Source of the DNA: an uncultured Prevotellaceae bacterium
Lineage (GTDB): Bacteria > Bacteroidota > Bacteroidia > Bacteroidales > Bacteroidaceae
Length of the DNA stretch: 64,000 nt
Assembly: GCA_900315105.1 (NCBI GenBank)
Contig: OMXX01000031.1
Coordinates: 35,166 to 99,165, forward strand
Direction: 5' to 3'
Part shown: one piece after another, positions 34,349 to 43,034 of the stretch
Layout of the letters: each line of letters starts with the position of its first letter
How positions within the stretch are numbered: position 1 is the stretch's first letter
Translations under genes and position numbers: made by a program
The notes under the pieces: generated by a model
The model's database searches: none
The model's input: only the letters and a program-made list of their open reading frames with translations
What the model was told of the DNA's origin: nothing

Positions 34349-34537
34349 ACACGGAAATAACGAAAGAAATGGAAGTTTTTCGCATAAGTTGCTTTCGCCA
34401 TTTAGAAAAACCAATTAAAACAAAAGAACACAAAATAAAACATTTGTTTTTATATGTTTTTATTGTTTTTACCCTGTTTTTTAGAAGGCGAAAGCAACTT
34501 ATGCGAAAAACTTCCGTTCCTTTCGTGCTTACCGTGG
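34349..34537. repeat. Inverted-repeat element 1 (MITE-like)
   Basis: 34371-34399 and 34487-34515 are perfect 29-base inverted repeats (GGAAGTTTTTCGCATAAG...). The match continues outward at 34361 and 34525 with two mismatches in ten bases. The 87-base interior is AT-rich and does not code for a convincing protein. It lies just after tatD and may also act as a terminator. Confidence 0.75.
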
Positions 34538-34574
34538 TCAGATAAACTCTTTGCGTTCAGTAAAATCGAGGTTC

Positions 34575-34693
34575 TCCCTCCTATGATCCTTCGCTCTTCC
34601 TCCTATGATCCTATAGTTCCGGAACGGACCTGAAACGGACTTACAACGGACCTGGAACGGAGGTAGAACGGACCTAAGGTAGAGGCGAGACGA
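34575..34693. repeat. 11-base periodic array D
   Basis: Units in register include TCCTATGATCC, TTCGCTCTTCC, TCCTATGATCC, TATAGTTCCGG, AACGGACCTGA, AACGGACTTAC, AACGGACCTGG, AACGGAGGTAG and AACGGACCTAA. It lies between the two inverted-repeat elements. Confidence 0.8.
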
Positions 34694-34701
34694 ATGAATT
34701 A

Positions 34702-35070
34702 GAAAAAAAGAATTTTTACAACACTCGTCAACTCGTCACCCTCAGCGCTGCAAGTTATTGTGGCTCTTTACGTTACAGCGGTGATTCATTTCAAAGCACT
34801 CGTCACCCACTCGTCACCCGAACCTCTGTATCTTATTGACAATGTGATATTTACACGACTATTTCACTCATCACCCACTCGTCACCGTTTTTTAGGGTGA
34901 CGAGTGAATTATCTCCGTAATTCATTCTATATCAGAACGTTAAACAGCTTGATGGTGACGAGTGGGTGACGAGTGAAACGAAATGAATCACCGCCACAAC
35001 TCTCTGTCGCTTAAAACATTACAGCGCTGAGGGTGACGAGTTGACGAGTAGTACAAAAATTCTTTTTTTC
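34702..35070. mobile_element. Inverted-repeat element 2 (MITE-like)
   Basis: Outer arms 34702-34750 and 35022-35070 are 49-base inverted repeats with four mismatches (GAAAAAAAGAATTTTT ... CTCAGCGCTG). Inner arms share GCGGTGATTCATTTC and CACTCGTCACCC repeats, and a central 11-pair hairpin CACTCGTCACC/GGTGACGAGTG lies at about 34876-34906. No credible gene lies inside. No target-site duplication could be fixed. The motif TCGARYTCACGTTA (minus) follows at 35093-35106. Confidence 0.7.
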
Positions 35071-35163
35071 GTTTTTAATATCGCATTAATTTTAACGTGA
35101 GCTCGACGACTTGCTTCAGCTTGATGAGCCTTGGGGAAAAACTTGCTTAAGCAAGTTCCAATC

Positions 35164-37740
35164 TTAATCCACTACAAAGTCGCTATCCTTAACCTTTACG
35201 ACAACGGTTTTTCCGGCTTTGAACTTGATATTCTTTATGATTAGTTTTTCCATGTTATCTACGCACACCGCCAGGGAAATAGTGGTGTTTTTTCGTGCCG
35301 TAACATTAGCTACAGTATCAGAAACGGAGGATGCTATGACATTGTCACCCTTAATGAAGAAATTTATAGGCTGTCCGAAAGAACGGTTATGTTCAAGGGT
35401 GAACTTTGCAGAAGAATGGCTTTTTGTAATATTGGTCTCAACATTGAGAACCGGAGCCCACATTTCCCAAGCCTCACCGTCCTTAGTGAGAGGAAACTGC
35501 ACGTTCTCGATGACAGTCTCCGATGTCTTGCCGACAAAATTGCTTATAAACAGATAAGCCCCGAGACTATCAGGAGCTATCACGCCATTCCATCCTTCAG
35601 GCAACTGCTGTTTCAAAGGACAGAGACGCTGGCTCATCATATACACATCTTTTGCCGATACGTTGGCATAATACACCAGATTTCTCTTGTCAACGACATC
35701 ACCCTTTCCTACGGTACGTGTATCATTTGTGTACATTGGATATAGCTTTGTTGATATAATGCTGTTCTCCATACTCCTGTCGCCAAAGGCAATCCGTTTG
35801 CCATTCAGACCTATGACACCTATCTCATTGTCGATGTTCACCCAGTCGGAATTGACAGTCAGCATATCCTTGCCATCACTCTGCATCACTTTTATTTCCT
35901 CGTTGTATCCCTTGGACTCACGCTCGTGATAGTATAAGATACGTTTCTCTTTCGTAAACTCATCTGTACTGATTGCAAGCAGACCGCCTTTTTCCGCAGT
36001 TATCTGACAGGAATCATTTGCCGTGACATAGTCAAGGTATATAAATGCGTTGCGCGAGGTGCTGTATAGCGAGAATTGATTGCTGAGGGCTGAATCATTT
36101 GTAACGAGCTCCCCATTCATGATATACCCATCTCCTTTGAAGTCGAACTGAGCTTTCATTGCAGGACGGGCATTTGTTCTCTTTCCCTTCACATCATACC
36201 AACCGAGGATATTTCCCGTGTTGTGCTTACGATAAGGCACGACTATCTTATTCTTGTCAGCCTTGTCGGAAGTAAAGTAGCCAGTATAGCTTTTCAGGCC
36301 TTCTGACCATGAGAACGTCGTAAAGCGTTCCTTTGTATAGGCACGAGCTATGTTCTGGTCAGGGAAGAGCAATGCCTTAGAATGGCGTGTGCGAAACGCA
36401 TCCCATCTCGTCGGCATCAGATCTTTTGTAGGTTTCATGAGATGCATGAGATACGTCATCATCACTCTATGCGCCTGAACTCCCATCCTTCGTGCCTGAA
36501 CATCAGGACGAAGCAGCCAAGAGCCGTCCAGTGTAGTTGTCTGGCGTGCCTTTATCTGCTGATATGCGAGATTCTCAAGAAGTAGGGCATCAGGATTTCT
36601 CAGGAAGCAGGCAAGTGTGGAATATGACGTTATCTGATCATAAAGGAACATACTCCAGTCATTTCCATTAGGCATGGCAAGTTCTCCGTCAGCCAAAGCA
36701 AGCCAAGCAAGTACACGGTCAAAAACCGCCTCGCAGTTATGCATCAAGGCATTCGTATTCCATACGTTCTTACTCTTTCCGCCTGTCTGAAACAGTTCAA
36801 GCGCAAGAGCAGCTTCACCCAACTCCTGTATTACAACATTCTGGTATGATGTATGGAAATAATTATGGTTCTGTAGCGTATAGTCATCATACAGATTAGG
36901 AGCTATATGAAGATCCTTTACCTTCTTCAAGTCATATCCCGAATCTATAACGCTTTCATCCTTTGCGTCATTACTATGGCTGTACGAATTGATTGCAAAA
37001 AGTCTCACTCTGTCGAACCACTTCGTTGCGAGCGTATCATCAGGAAAAAGGCCTAAAGTAGCAGCAAGGACATCTGCCTCCCAGCCATTCTCTTCAGCCT
37101 TTGTGTCACCGACATAACCTGTCGGTACTTTGCGCTGAAGTTCATACTGGCATTCAGCAACCAATAAATTCCTTATGTATTCACGTTGTTGGGCGGTCAA
37201 GTCATCCCATTGAAAAAAGGCGCTATATGCAACGGACATAGCCCATAGGCTTGACTCCCACACATTATCATTTGCAGAGACACTTCCCCAATACCTGCCG
37301 TCGGCACATATCTTCAGTTTGTTTGCCTTATGGGTGGAATATGCAAAAACAAGCGATTCCATCGCATAATCCTTCAGCATCTGATAAGAAATACCAGAAG
37401 GCAAGGCGACGTCCTTTGGCTGGGCATACTTGACAAGAAAGGCGCATATCATTGAAAGGTCAGCGTTTGTACGAACACCAGCCTCATTGCTTTTCATGGT
37501 ACTTTCTCCCTTAAAACAACCACACTTCTCTCCCCTACTATTCGGCTCTACACATTCCTGATAGTCTGCAACCACATAGGAAGAAAAGCGGGCAAGCATC
37601 CTCAGAAGGTCATCCATCATAATATCCTCACCGACAAAATCCTTTGTAAGGACACCTTCTGTAGGACTCTCTATATCTTTCTCCAACTGTGCAAGGCAAC
37701 ATAGAGGCATCAGACACAATAGGAGTAAAAGCCGTCTCAT
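35164..37740 (-). CDS. Large secreted protein, possible polysaccharide-lyase-like toroid
   Basis: The 858-residue product has a signal peptide (about residues 1-18, ending CCLAQ). The N-terminal half (about residues 60-430) looks alpha-helical with repeated motifs such as YLMHLMKP and DGSWLLRPDVQ. NHNYFHTSYQNVVIQELGEA resembles a toroid-fold active-site region. The C-terminal half is beta-rich. This order (alpha toroid then beta sandwich) fits families such as chondroitin AC lyase or heparinase-like lyases, but I cannot identify the family. The gene is AT-poorer than its flanks. It is followed within 12 bases upstream by a receiver-domain gene on the same strand, suggesting cotranscription. 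Confidence 0.5.
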   Translation of the reverse strand: MRRLLLLLCLMPLCCLAQLEKDIESPTEGVLTKDFVGEDIMMDDLLRMLARFSSYVVADYQECVEPNSRGEKCGCFKGESTMKSNEAGVRTNADLSMICAFLVKYAQPKDVALPSGISYQMLKDYAMESLVFAYSTHKANKLKICADGRYWGSVSANDNVWESSLWAMSVAYSAFFQWDDLTAQQREYIRNLLVAECQYELQRKVPTGYVGDTKAEENGWEADVLAATLGLFPDDTLATKWFDRVRLFAINSYSHSNDAKDESVIDSGYDLKKVKDLHIAPNLYDDYTLQNHNYFHTSYQNVVIQELGEAALALELFQTGGKSKNVWNTNALMHNCEAVFDRVLAWLALADGELAMPNGNDWSMFLYDQITSYSTLACFLRNPDALLLENLAYQQIKARQTTTLDGSWLLRPDVQARRMGVQAHRVMMTYLMHLMKPTKDLMPTRWDAFRTRHSKALLFPDQNIARAYTKERFTTFSWSEGLKSYTGYFTSDKADKNKIVVPYRKHNTGNILGWYDVKGKRTNARPAMKAQFDFKGDGYIMNGELVTNDSALSNQFSLYSTSRNAFIYLDYVTANDSCQITAEKGGLLAISTDEFTKEKRILYYHERESKGYNEEIKVMQSDGKDMLTVNSDWVNIDNEIGVIGLNGKRIAFGDRSMENSIISTKLYPMYTNDTRTVGKGDVVDKRNLVYYANVSAKDVYMMSQRLCPLKQQLPEGWNGVIAPDSLGAYLFISNFVGKTSETVIENVQFPLTKDGEAWEMWAPVLNVETNITKSHSSAKFTLEHNRSFGQPINFFIKGDNVIASSVSDTVANVTARKNTTISLAVCVDNMEKLIIKNIKFKAGKTVVVKVKDSDFVVD

Positions 37741-37751
37741 TCGCTTATGTT

Positions 37752-38132
37752 CTAACTATCCTGTTCTCCCAATGCAGTCTTCACAGCATTGATAAGACGA
37801 TTCATAATAATCGGCTTTGTGACAAAATCATTCGCACCTAAAGACATTGCACGGTTTACGTCTTCTTCACGGTTAAGCGCAGACAGGATTATTATCGGCA
37901 AATCCTTATTACCGCATCTTCCACTACGGATCTCCTCAAGAACCTGAAAACCATCCATTATAGGCATCATGAGATCCAGAATCATGACATCAGGCTCATA
38001 ACCGTTTCTGATCATATCACAAGCCTGCTGACCATTGACCGCCTTGCTCATCTCCAACTTGAGCGAAGTCAGCATTTTCTGTGCTAATACGATGTTAAGA
38101 GCAACATCATCTACGATAATACATTTCTTCAT
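37752..38132 (-). CDS. Single-domain response regulator (CheY-like receiver)
   Basis: The 126-residue receiver domain has only regulatory parts: IIVDDVALN (acidic pocket), VMILDLMMPIMDG with phospho-acceptor Asp (about residue 56), IILSALN (Ser switch), and VTKPI (Lys). There is no DNA-binding or enzymatic domain. It must act through a partner such as a hybrid histidine kinase that is not in view. It lies just upstream of the large secreted-protein gene on the same strand. Confidence 0.85.
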   Translation of the reverse strand: MKKCIIVDDVALNIVLAQKMLTSLKLEMSKAVNGQQACDMIRNGYEPDVMILDLMMPIMDGFQVLEEIRSGRCGNKDLPIIILSALNREEDVNRAMSLGANDFVTKPIIMNRLINAVKTALGEQDS

Positions 38133-38366
38133 AATACCAACGTTTTAACATTTATACTGTCATTTGCCCCTCATGGCACTATTACTAATTGTCAAGTAAA
38201 ATATTTACTAACAGATTCCTTAAATGACATATTACTATGCCATCGTCGTTATTCTGGTATATAATTATTCTTCTATGCATTTTTGCAACGGTATATTCCT
38301 TGTTAAGGATATATTGTTATCGGTAATAGAAATCTACGATTTGGTTCGGGAAGAACCCGATTTATG

Positions 38367-38441
38367 TGATTCGGCTGGGGCTCGAACCCAGGACCCACAG
38401 CTTAGAAGGCTGTTGCTCTAATCCAACTGAGCTACCGAACC
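38367..38441 (-). tRNA. tRNA-Arg (anticodon TCT)
   Basis: The minus-strand sequence folds as a complete tRNA. The acceptor is GGTTCGG/CCGAATC with one G-U pair; D stem GCTC/GAGC; anticodon stem ACAGC/GCTGT with loop CTTCTAA (anticodon TCT); T arm CTGGG TTCGAGC CCCAG; discriminator A. CCA is not encoded. Confidence 0.93.
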
Positions 38442-38550
38442 TTTCCATTAAGCCATAAGAGCCATATTAAGCTCGCTTATTTTTTCTCGCGGCGAGGAAA
38501 ACTGCATATAAATATGCACCTCCTTGGCTATGCCTGCCACAAAGATGATG

Positions 38551-38558
38551 CAAAGGTA
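38551..38558 (-). promoter_or_regulatory. Possible promoter -7 box for tRNA
   Basis: The minus strand reads TACCTTTG about 110 bases upstream of the tRNA. No clear -33 box was seen. Confidence 0.4.
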
Positions 38559-38681
38559 ATAAAAAAAAAGTGGATTTAACTAACAATGAAGAATAATTAA
38601 TCTTTATTAACATTCGCTTAATATCAAATCCGATAGATAATAACAATAATAGCAATTCCACTTGTAGATGTTTCATCAACT

Positions 38682-38757
38682 CTTCCGGCTCCCATTTTAG
38701 GGAACGGAACCAGAACGGATCAGAAACGGACCTGGAACGGAGGTGAAACGTAGAGAT
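38682..38757. repeat. 11-base periodic array E
   Basis: In-register units include TTCCGGCTCCC, ATTTTAGGGAA, CGGAACCAGAA, CGGATCAGAAA, CGGACCTGGAA and CGGAGGTGAAA. They are very similar to array D (AACGGACCTGG, AACGGAGGT). Confidence 0.75.
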
Positions 38758-38827
38758 AATTGTTCTATATAAAATGTGTACAATGTAAACTATGTAATTC
38801 TGTATTTCTCGTCTTCACATAAAGAAA

Positions 38828-38857
38828 ATAGCGCCTTCCTAATCAGGAAAGCGCTAT
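38828..38857 (-). terminator. Terminator of ribosomal-protein block
   Basis: On the minus strand, ATAGCGCTTTCCT and AGGAAGGCGCTAT form the stem, followed by TTTCTTT. It lies 33 bases after the rplQ stop. Confidence 0.8.
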
Positions 38858-38889
38858 CTATATTTAGCTTATATGAAGCTATCGGGACT

Positions 38890-39405
38890 TTATTCAGCCT
38901 TTGGCTCCTCTGTTGCCGGTGCTTCTGCTGCAGTCTCTGCAGCTGGAGCTTCTGCAACTGGTGCCTCTGCTGCTGGAACCTCTGCAGTAGCAGCCTTACG
39001 GCTACGACGAGTCTTCTTAGCAGCCTTTGGTGCCTTAGCCATGTTCTCATCGAAGTCAACGAGCTCGATGAAGCACATCTCAGCAGCGTCACCCTGACGA
39101 GTTCCGAGCTTGATGATACGAGTATAGCCACCAGGACGGTTAGCTACCTTCTCTGAAATAACCTTGAAGAGCTCAGTAACAGCAAACTTGTTCTGAAGAT
39201 AGCTGAATACTACGCGACGGCTATTTGTTGTATCATCCTTAGAACGTGTGATCAGTGGCTCAACGTACTTCTTGAGCGCCTTAGCCTTTGCAAGGGTCGT
39301 AGTGATTCTTTTGTGCATGATCAGCGAAATAGCCATGTTTGCAAGCATGGAATTACGATGAGATGCAGTACGACCCAAATGATTGAATTTCTTATTGTGT
39401 CTCAT
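38890..39405 (-). CDS. rplQ: Ribosomal protein L17 with Ala/Glu tail
   Basis: The 171-residue L17 of the large subunit begins [20 protein letters not shown], the family start. About 45 C-terminal residues form a low-complexity tail with Ala-Pro-Glu blocks ([13 protein letters not shown]), following a basic KKTRRSRK segment. Standard L17 is about 120-130 residues, so the tail is extra. It is the last gene of the operon and ends before the hairpin 38828-38857. Confidence 0.93.
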   Translation of the reverse strand: MRHNKKFNHLGRTASHRNSMLANMAISLIMHKRITTTLAKAKALKKYVEPLITRSKDDTTNSRRVVFSYLQNKFAVTELFKVISEKVANRPGGYTRIIKLGTRQGDAAEMCFIELVDFDENMAKAPKAAKKTRRSRKAATAEVPAAEAPVAEAPAAETAAEAPATEEPKAE

Positions 39406-39413
39406 TTTGAGTT

Positions 39414-40406
39414 TTAATCTTGATTAAGTTTATACTTGGTAATATCAGTTCCAAACGACAGATTCAGACTCTCGAGCAAATCATCAAGCTCTGAAAGCGA
39501 TTTCTTACCAAAGTTACGGAACTTAAGGAGGTCAGTCTTATTGTACTGAACGAGGTCTCCAAGTGTATCAACATCAGCAGCCTTAAGACAGTTGAGGGCA
39601 CGAACAGAGAGGTTCATGTCAACAAGACGTGTCTTGAGCAACTGGCGCATATGGAGAATCTCCTCATCAAACTCCTGGTTACCCTCGATGTCTGGGTTCT
39701 CAAGAGTGATCTTCTCATCAGAGAAGAGCATGAAATGATGAATCAGGATCTTTGCTGCTTCCTTGAGTGCATCCTTTGGGTGGATGGAACCATCCGTGCT
39801 AACCTCGATGACGAGCTTATCGTAGTCAGTCTTCTGCTCAACACGATAAGGCTCTACAGCGAACTTAACATTACGGATTGGGGTGTAGATTGAGTCAATT
39901 GCGATAACGTTGACATCAGTGCAGAACTGGCGATTCTCATCAGCAGGAACGTATCCACGGCCCTTGTTGATAGTCAACTCAATCTGCATTGAAGCTTTTG
40001 AATCTAAATGACAAATCACCAAATCTGGGTTTAACACTTCAAATCCAGTCAGATACTTGTTGATATCACCTGCTGTAAACTCAGTAGAGTTCTCAACGGT
40101 GATAGAAACTTTCTCGTTCTCGAATTCATCTACTATCTGCTTGAATCGAACTTGCTTCAGATTCAAGATCATGTTGGTCACGTCTTCTTTTACGCCGGGC
40201 ACAGAAGAGAATTCGTGCTCCACACCATCAATACGGATGGTGTTAATGGCATAACCCTCGAGCGATGAAAGTAGAATGCGGCGCAGGCTATTACCGATAG
40301 TAATACCAAAACCAGGCTCAAGAGGACGGAATTCGAACTTGCCGAATTTGTCATTGGCCTCCAACATTACAACTTTATCAGGTTTTTGAAATGCTAATAT
40401 CGCCAT
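39414..40406 (-). CDS. rpoA: RNA polymerase alpha subunit
   Basis: The 330-residue alpha subunit has an N-terminal dimerisation domain with the assembly segment [14 protein letters not shown] and a C-terminal domain at about residues 260-320 with [15 protein letters not shown] and [15 protein letters not shown]. It organises RNA polymerase assembly and contacts upstream promoter DNA and regulators. Between rpsD and rplQ, as in the alpha operon. Confidence 0.97.
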   Translation of the reverse strand: MAILAFQKPDKVVMLEANDKFGKFEFRPLEPGFGITIGNSLRRILLSSLEGYAINTIRIDGVEHEFSSVPGVKEDVTNMILNLKQVRFKQIVDEFENEKVSITVENSTEFTAGDINKYLTGFEVLNPDLVICHLDSKASMQIELTINKGRGYVPADENRQFCTDVNVIAIDSIYTPIRNVKFAVEPYRVEQKTDYDKLVIEVSTDGSIHPKDALKEAAKILIHHFMLFSDEKITLENPDIEGNQEFDEEILHMRQLLKTRLVDMNLSVRALNCLKAADVDTLGDLVQYNKTDLLKFRNFGKKSLSELDDLLESLNLSFGTDITKYKLNQD

Positions 40407-40417
40407 TAATTTAATGA

Positions 40418-41023
40418 TTATTTAGAGTACAACTCAACGATTAACTGCTCCTTGATGGTCTCAGGAATATCTGCACGCTCTGGACGGTGCAGGAACTTAC
40501 CAGCCTTAGCTGCATTGTCCCACTCAATCCAAGGGTACTTGCTGTGGTTGAAACCTGCGAGATTTGCCTCGATTACCTCGAGAGACTTTGACTTCTCGCG
40601 TACACCAACAATCTGTCCTGGCTTTACAGAGAAAGAAGGGATGCTTACCACCTTACCGTCAACAGTAATGTGCTTGTGACCAACAAGCTGACGAGCAGCA
40701 CGACGAGTTGGAGCTAAACCGAGACGATAAACTACGTTGTCAAGGCGGCTCTCAAGAAGCTGAAGGAGGTTCTCACCCTTGATACCTTCCATCTTTGAAG
40801 CCTTCTCAAACAAATTACGGAACTGGCGCTCGAGTACACCGTAAGCGTACTTAGCCTTTTGCTTCTCTGCCAACATGACACCGTACTCAGACTGCTTTCT
40901 GCGACGATCGTGGCCATGCTGTCCAGGAGCGAAGTTTCTCTTGGACAAAACTTTTTCTGTACCGAGGATGGTTTCACCAAAACGACGGTCAATTCTTGAT
41001 TTCGGACCTGTATATCTAGCCAT
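40418..41023 (-). CDS. rpsD: Ribosomal protein S4
   Basis: The 201-residue small-subunit assembly protein begins [17 protein letters not shown] at 41023; the open frame extends to 41086 but without family similarity. The S4 domain is seen at [30 protein letters not shown]. It binds 16S rRNA early in assembly. It lies between rpsK and rpoA. Confidence 0.96.
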   Translation of the reverse strand: MARYTGPKSRIDRRFGETILGTEKVLSKRNFAPGQHGHDRRRKQSEYGVMLAEKQKAKYAYGVLERQFRNLFEKASKMEGIKGENLLQLLESRLDNVVYRLGLAPTRRAARQLVGHKHITVDGKVVSIPSFSVKPGQIVGVREKSKSLEVIEANLAGFNHSKYPWIEWDNAAKAGKFLHRPERADIPETIKEQLIVELYSK

Positions 41024-41098
41024 TTTGCTAAATGTATTTCTTTGATTAATGAATATTAACCGGATATTCCGGAGTGAACCGGACATTCCGTAATTTTA

Positions 41099-41491
41099 TT
41101 ATACGCGACGACGCTTTGGAGGACGACATCCGTTGTGTGGAAGTGGAGTGCAATCAACGATCTCCATAACCTCGATACCAGCTGTGTGGCAAGCGCGGAT
41201 AGCGCTCTCACGACCATTACCTGGACCCTTTACGAATGCCTTAACCTTGCGAAGACCGAGATCGTAAGCAACCTTTGCACAATCCTCTGCAGCCATCTGA
41301 GCAGCGTAAGGAGTGTTCTTCTTGCTTCCGCGGAATCCCATCTTACCAGCTGATGACCAAGAAATAACCTGACCTTCAGAGTTAGCAAGGGATACTATGA
41401 TGTTGTTGAATGAACTGTGAACGTGAAGCTGTCCAACTGCATCAACCTTGACATTTCTTTTCTTGTTAGTTGTTGCCTGTTTCTTTGCCAT
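41099..41491 (-). CDS. rpsK: Ribosomal protein S11
   Basis: The 130-residue protein is typical S11, with [37 protein letters not shown] and the C-terminal [17 protein letters not shown]. It helps shape the mRNA channel in the 30S platform. The order rpsM-rpsK-rpsD is the usual alpha operon order. Confidence 0.97.
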   Translation of the reverse strand: MAKKQATTNKKRNVKVDAVGQLHVHSSFNNIIVSLANSEGQVISWSSAGKMGFRGSKKNTPYAAQMAAEDCAKVAYDLGLRKVKAFVKGPGNGRESAIRACHTAGIEVMEIVDCTPLPHNGCRPPKRRRV

Positions 41492-41524
41492 GACTTTTTA
41501 ACTTTTAGCTTTAAACGTTAAACT

Positions 41525-41878
41525 TTACTTAGTGGCCTTCTTCTTGTTAGCAACAGTCTTCTTCTTACCCTTACGAGTACGTGCATTGTTCTTAGTGCTC
41601 TGACCGCGAACAGGAAGACCATTACGATGACGGATTCCACGATAGCAACCAATATCCATCAGACGCTTGATGTTCAACTGGATCTCTGAACGGAGATCAC
41701 CTTCTACCTTGAATTCAGCGCCGATAATTTCACGGATCTTGGCAGCCTGATCGTCACTCCACTCGCTGACCTTAAGGTCACGGCTGACACCGGCTTTATC
41801 CAATATCTTTGCTGAACTACTTCGACCGATACCATAGATATAGGTCAATGCGATTTCGCCACGCTTATTCTGGGGCAA
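41525..41878 (-). CDS. rpsM: Ribosomal protein S13, start region disrupted
   Basis: S13 sits in the 30S head and contacts the 50S subunit. The body ([24 protein letters not shown] to the basic tail) is normal. Family members begin about [17 protein letters not shown]. Here the codons for IVGVDL are present in frame (to 41893), but no ATG or GTG lies before them; the next upstream codons fall inside the shortened rpmJ. Possible starts are TTG 41878 (three bases after the rpmJ stop) and ATT 41893. The coordinates use the TTG. See the rpmJ entry and findings. Confidence 0.85.
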   Translation of the reverse strand: MPQNKRGEIALTYIYGIGRSSSAKILDKAGVSRDLKVSEWSDDQAAKIREIIGAEFKVEGDLRSEIQLNIKRLMDIGCYRGIRHRNGLPVRGQSTKNNARTRKGKKKTVANKKKATK

Positions 41879-41880
41879 AT

Positions 41881-41976
41881 CTACTCCAACAATTTGTTGA
41901 TAACGTACAGACGACCCTTGCGACGAACGATCTTGCAGTCAGGTGTACGCTTCTTTAATGATGCTCTTGTCTTCAT
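41881..41976 (-). CDS. rpmJ: Ribosomal protein L36, shortened
   Basis: The 31-residue reading frame [20 protein letters not shown] then [11 protein letters not shown] starts at ATG 41976. It matches L36 to VINK, but the usual ending (KNPKYKQRQG as I remember it for Bacteroidetes) is missing and is replaced by LLE. Those bases are read in another frame as the start of S13. L36 binds 23S rRNA. This looks like a small deletion joining the two genes, natural or from assembly. Confidence 0.85.
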   Translation of the reverse strand: MKTRASLKKRTPDCKIVRRKGRLYVINKLLE

Positions 41977-41993
41977 ATTATTATAAGATATGA

Positions 41994-42212
41994 TTATTTG
42001 TATCGGAAAACGATACGACCCTTTGTAAGGTCATAAGGACTCATCTCCACCTTGACCTTATCACCTGGAAGTATCTTGATGTAGTGCATCCTCATCTTGC
42101 CAGAGATGTGTGCTGTTATAGGACAACCATTCTCCAATTCGACACGGAACATAGCATTGCTGAGAGCCTCAACTATGGTTCCGTCTTGTTCTATAGCAGA
42201 TTGTTTTGCCAT
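41994..42212 (-). CDS. infA: Translation initiation factor IF-1
   Basis: The 72-residue OB-fold factor is [19 protein letters not shown] followed by [19 protein letters not shown]. It occupies the A site during initiation. It lies directly after map and before rpmJ, as in other Bacteroidales. Confidence 0.96.
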   Translation of the reverse strand: MAKQSAIEQDGTIVEALSNAMFRVELENGCPITAHISGKMRMHYIKILPGDKVKVEMSPYDLTKGRIVFRYK

Positions 42213-42219
42213 AATAAGT

Positions 42220-43014
42220 TTAAATATTTAAAACGCGTTCTATTTCTTCAAATGTAGATAAAATCTCAGCCTTGCCTTTGCGTATCGCAATAGTATGCTC
42301 AAAATGAGCAGCAGGCTTTCCATCACGGGTCTTTATAGACCATTTGTCTGGAGCCAGATAAATATTGCGAGCGCCCAACGTTACCATCGGTTCAATCGCA
42401 ATACACATACCAGCCTTCAACTTTGTACCATTGCCCCTGCGGCCATAGTTTGGAACCTGAGGATCCTCATGCATTTCTTTGCCAATACCATGACCGGTCA
42501 ATTCACGCACAATACCATAGCCGTATGACTCACAATAGTCTTGAACAGTCTGCCCTATATCACCTAAGTGATTCCCGGCAACAGAGCATTCAATCGCTTT
42601 GTACAGACTCTCCTTGGTAACTGCCAGAAGTTTCTTAACTTCATCAGAAACCTCACCTACCCGGAATGTGTAGGCAGAGTCGCCATTATACCCAGCAAGA
42701 AGTGTGCCACAATCGACAGATATGACATCTCCGTCATGTAAAACAGTATTCTTGTCAGGTATACCATGGACTACAACATCATTGACAGATGTGCAGATGC
42801 TTGCGGGGAAAGGCCCTCCAAAAGGATTAGGGAAATTCTTGAAAGTAGGGATTGCTCCGTGGTCTCTGATGAATTCCTCAGCAATTTTATCCAATTGGAG
42901 GGTCGTTACACCTGGTTTTATATTCTTTGCCAACTCTGCAAGGGTTAAACCAACTAACTGGTTCGCCTTACGCATCAGCTCAATTTCATCTTCAGTCTTA
43001 AGAAATATTGCCAT
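42220..43014 (-). CDS. map: Methionine aminopeptidase, type I
   Basis: The 264-residue pita-bread peptidase removes the first methionine from new proteins. Metal ligands are visible: [15 protein letters not shown] (two Asp), [12 protein letters not shown] (His), IEPMV (Glu) and the later Glu. VVHGIPDKN carries the conserved His. The gene follows secY, separated by 20 bases. Confidence 0.95.
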   Translation of the reverse strand: MAIFLKTEDEIELMRKANQLVGLTLAELAKNIKPGVTTLQLDKIAEEFIRDHGAIPTFKNFPNPFGGPFPASICTSVNDVVVHGIPDKNTVLHDGDVISVDCGTLLAGYNGDSAYTFRVGEVSDEVKKLLAVTKESLYKAIECSVAGNHLGDIGQTVQDYCESYGYGIVRELTGHGIGKEMHEDPQVPNYGRRGNGTKLKAGMCIAIEPMVTLGARNIYLAPDKWSIKTRDGKPAAHFEHTIAIRKGKAEILSTFEEIERVLNI

Positions 43015-43034
43015 TCCTTATTTAAGACAAAATT

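Noticed and set aside
38341..38362. Terminator after tRNA-Arg (TCGGG/CCCGA hairpin)
   Set aside because: The stem is only five to six pairs and no T-run follows on the tRNA strand.
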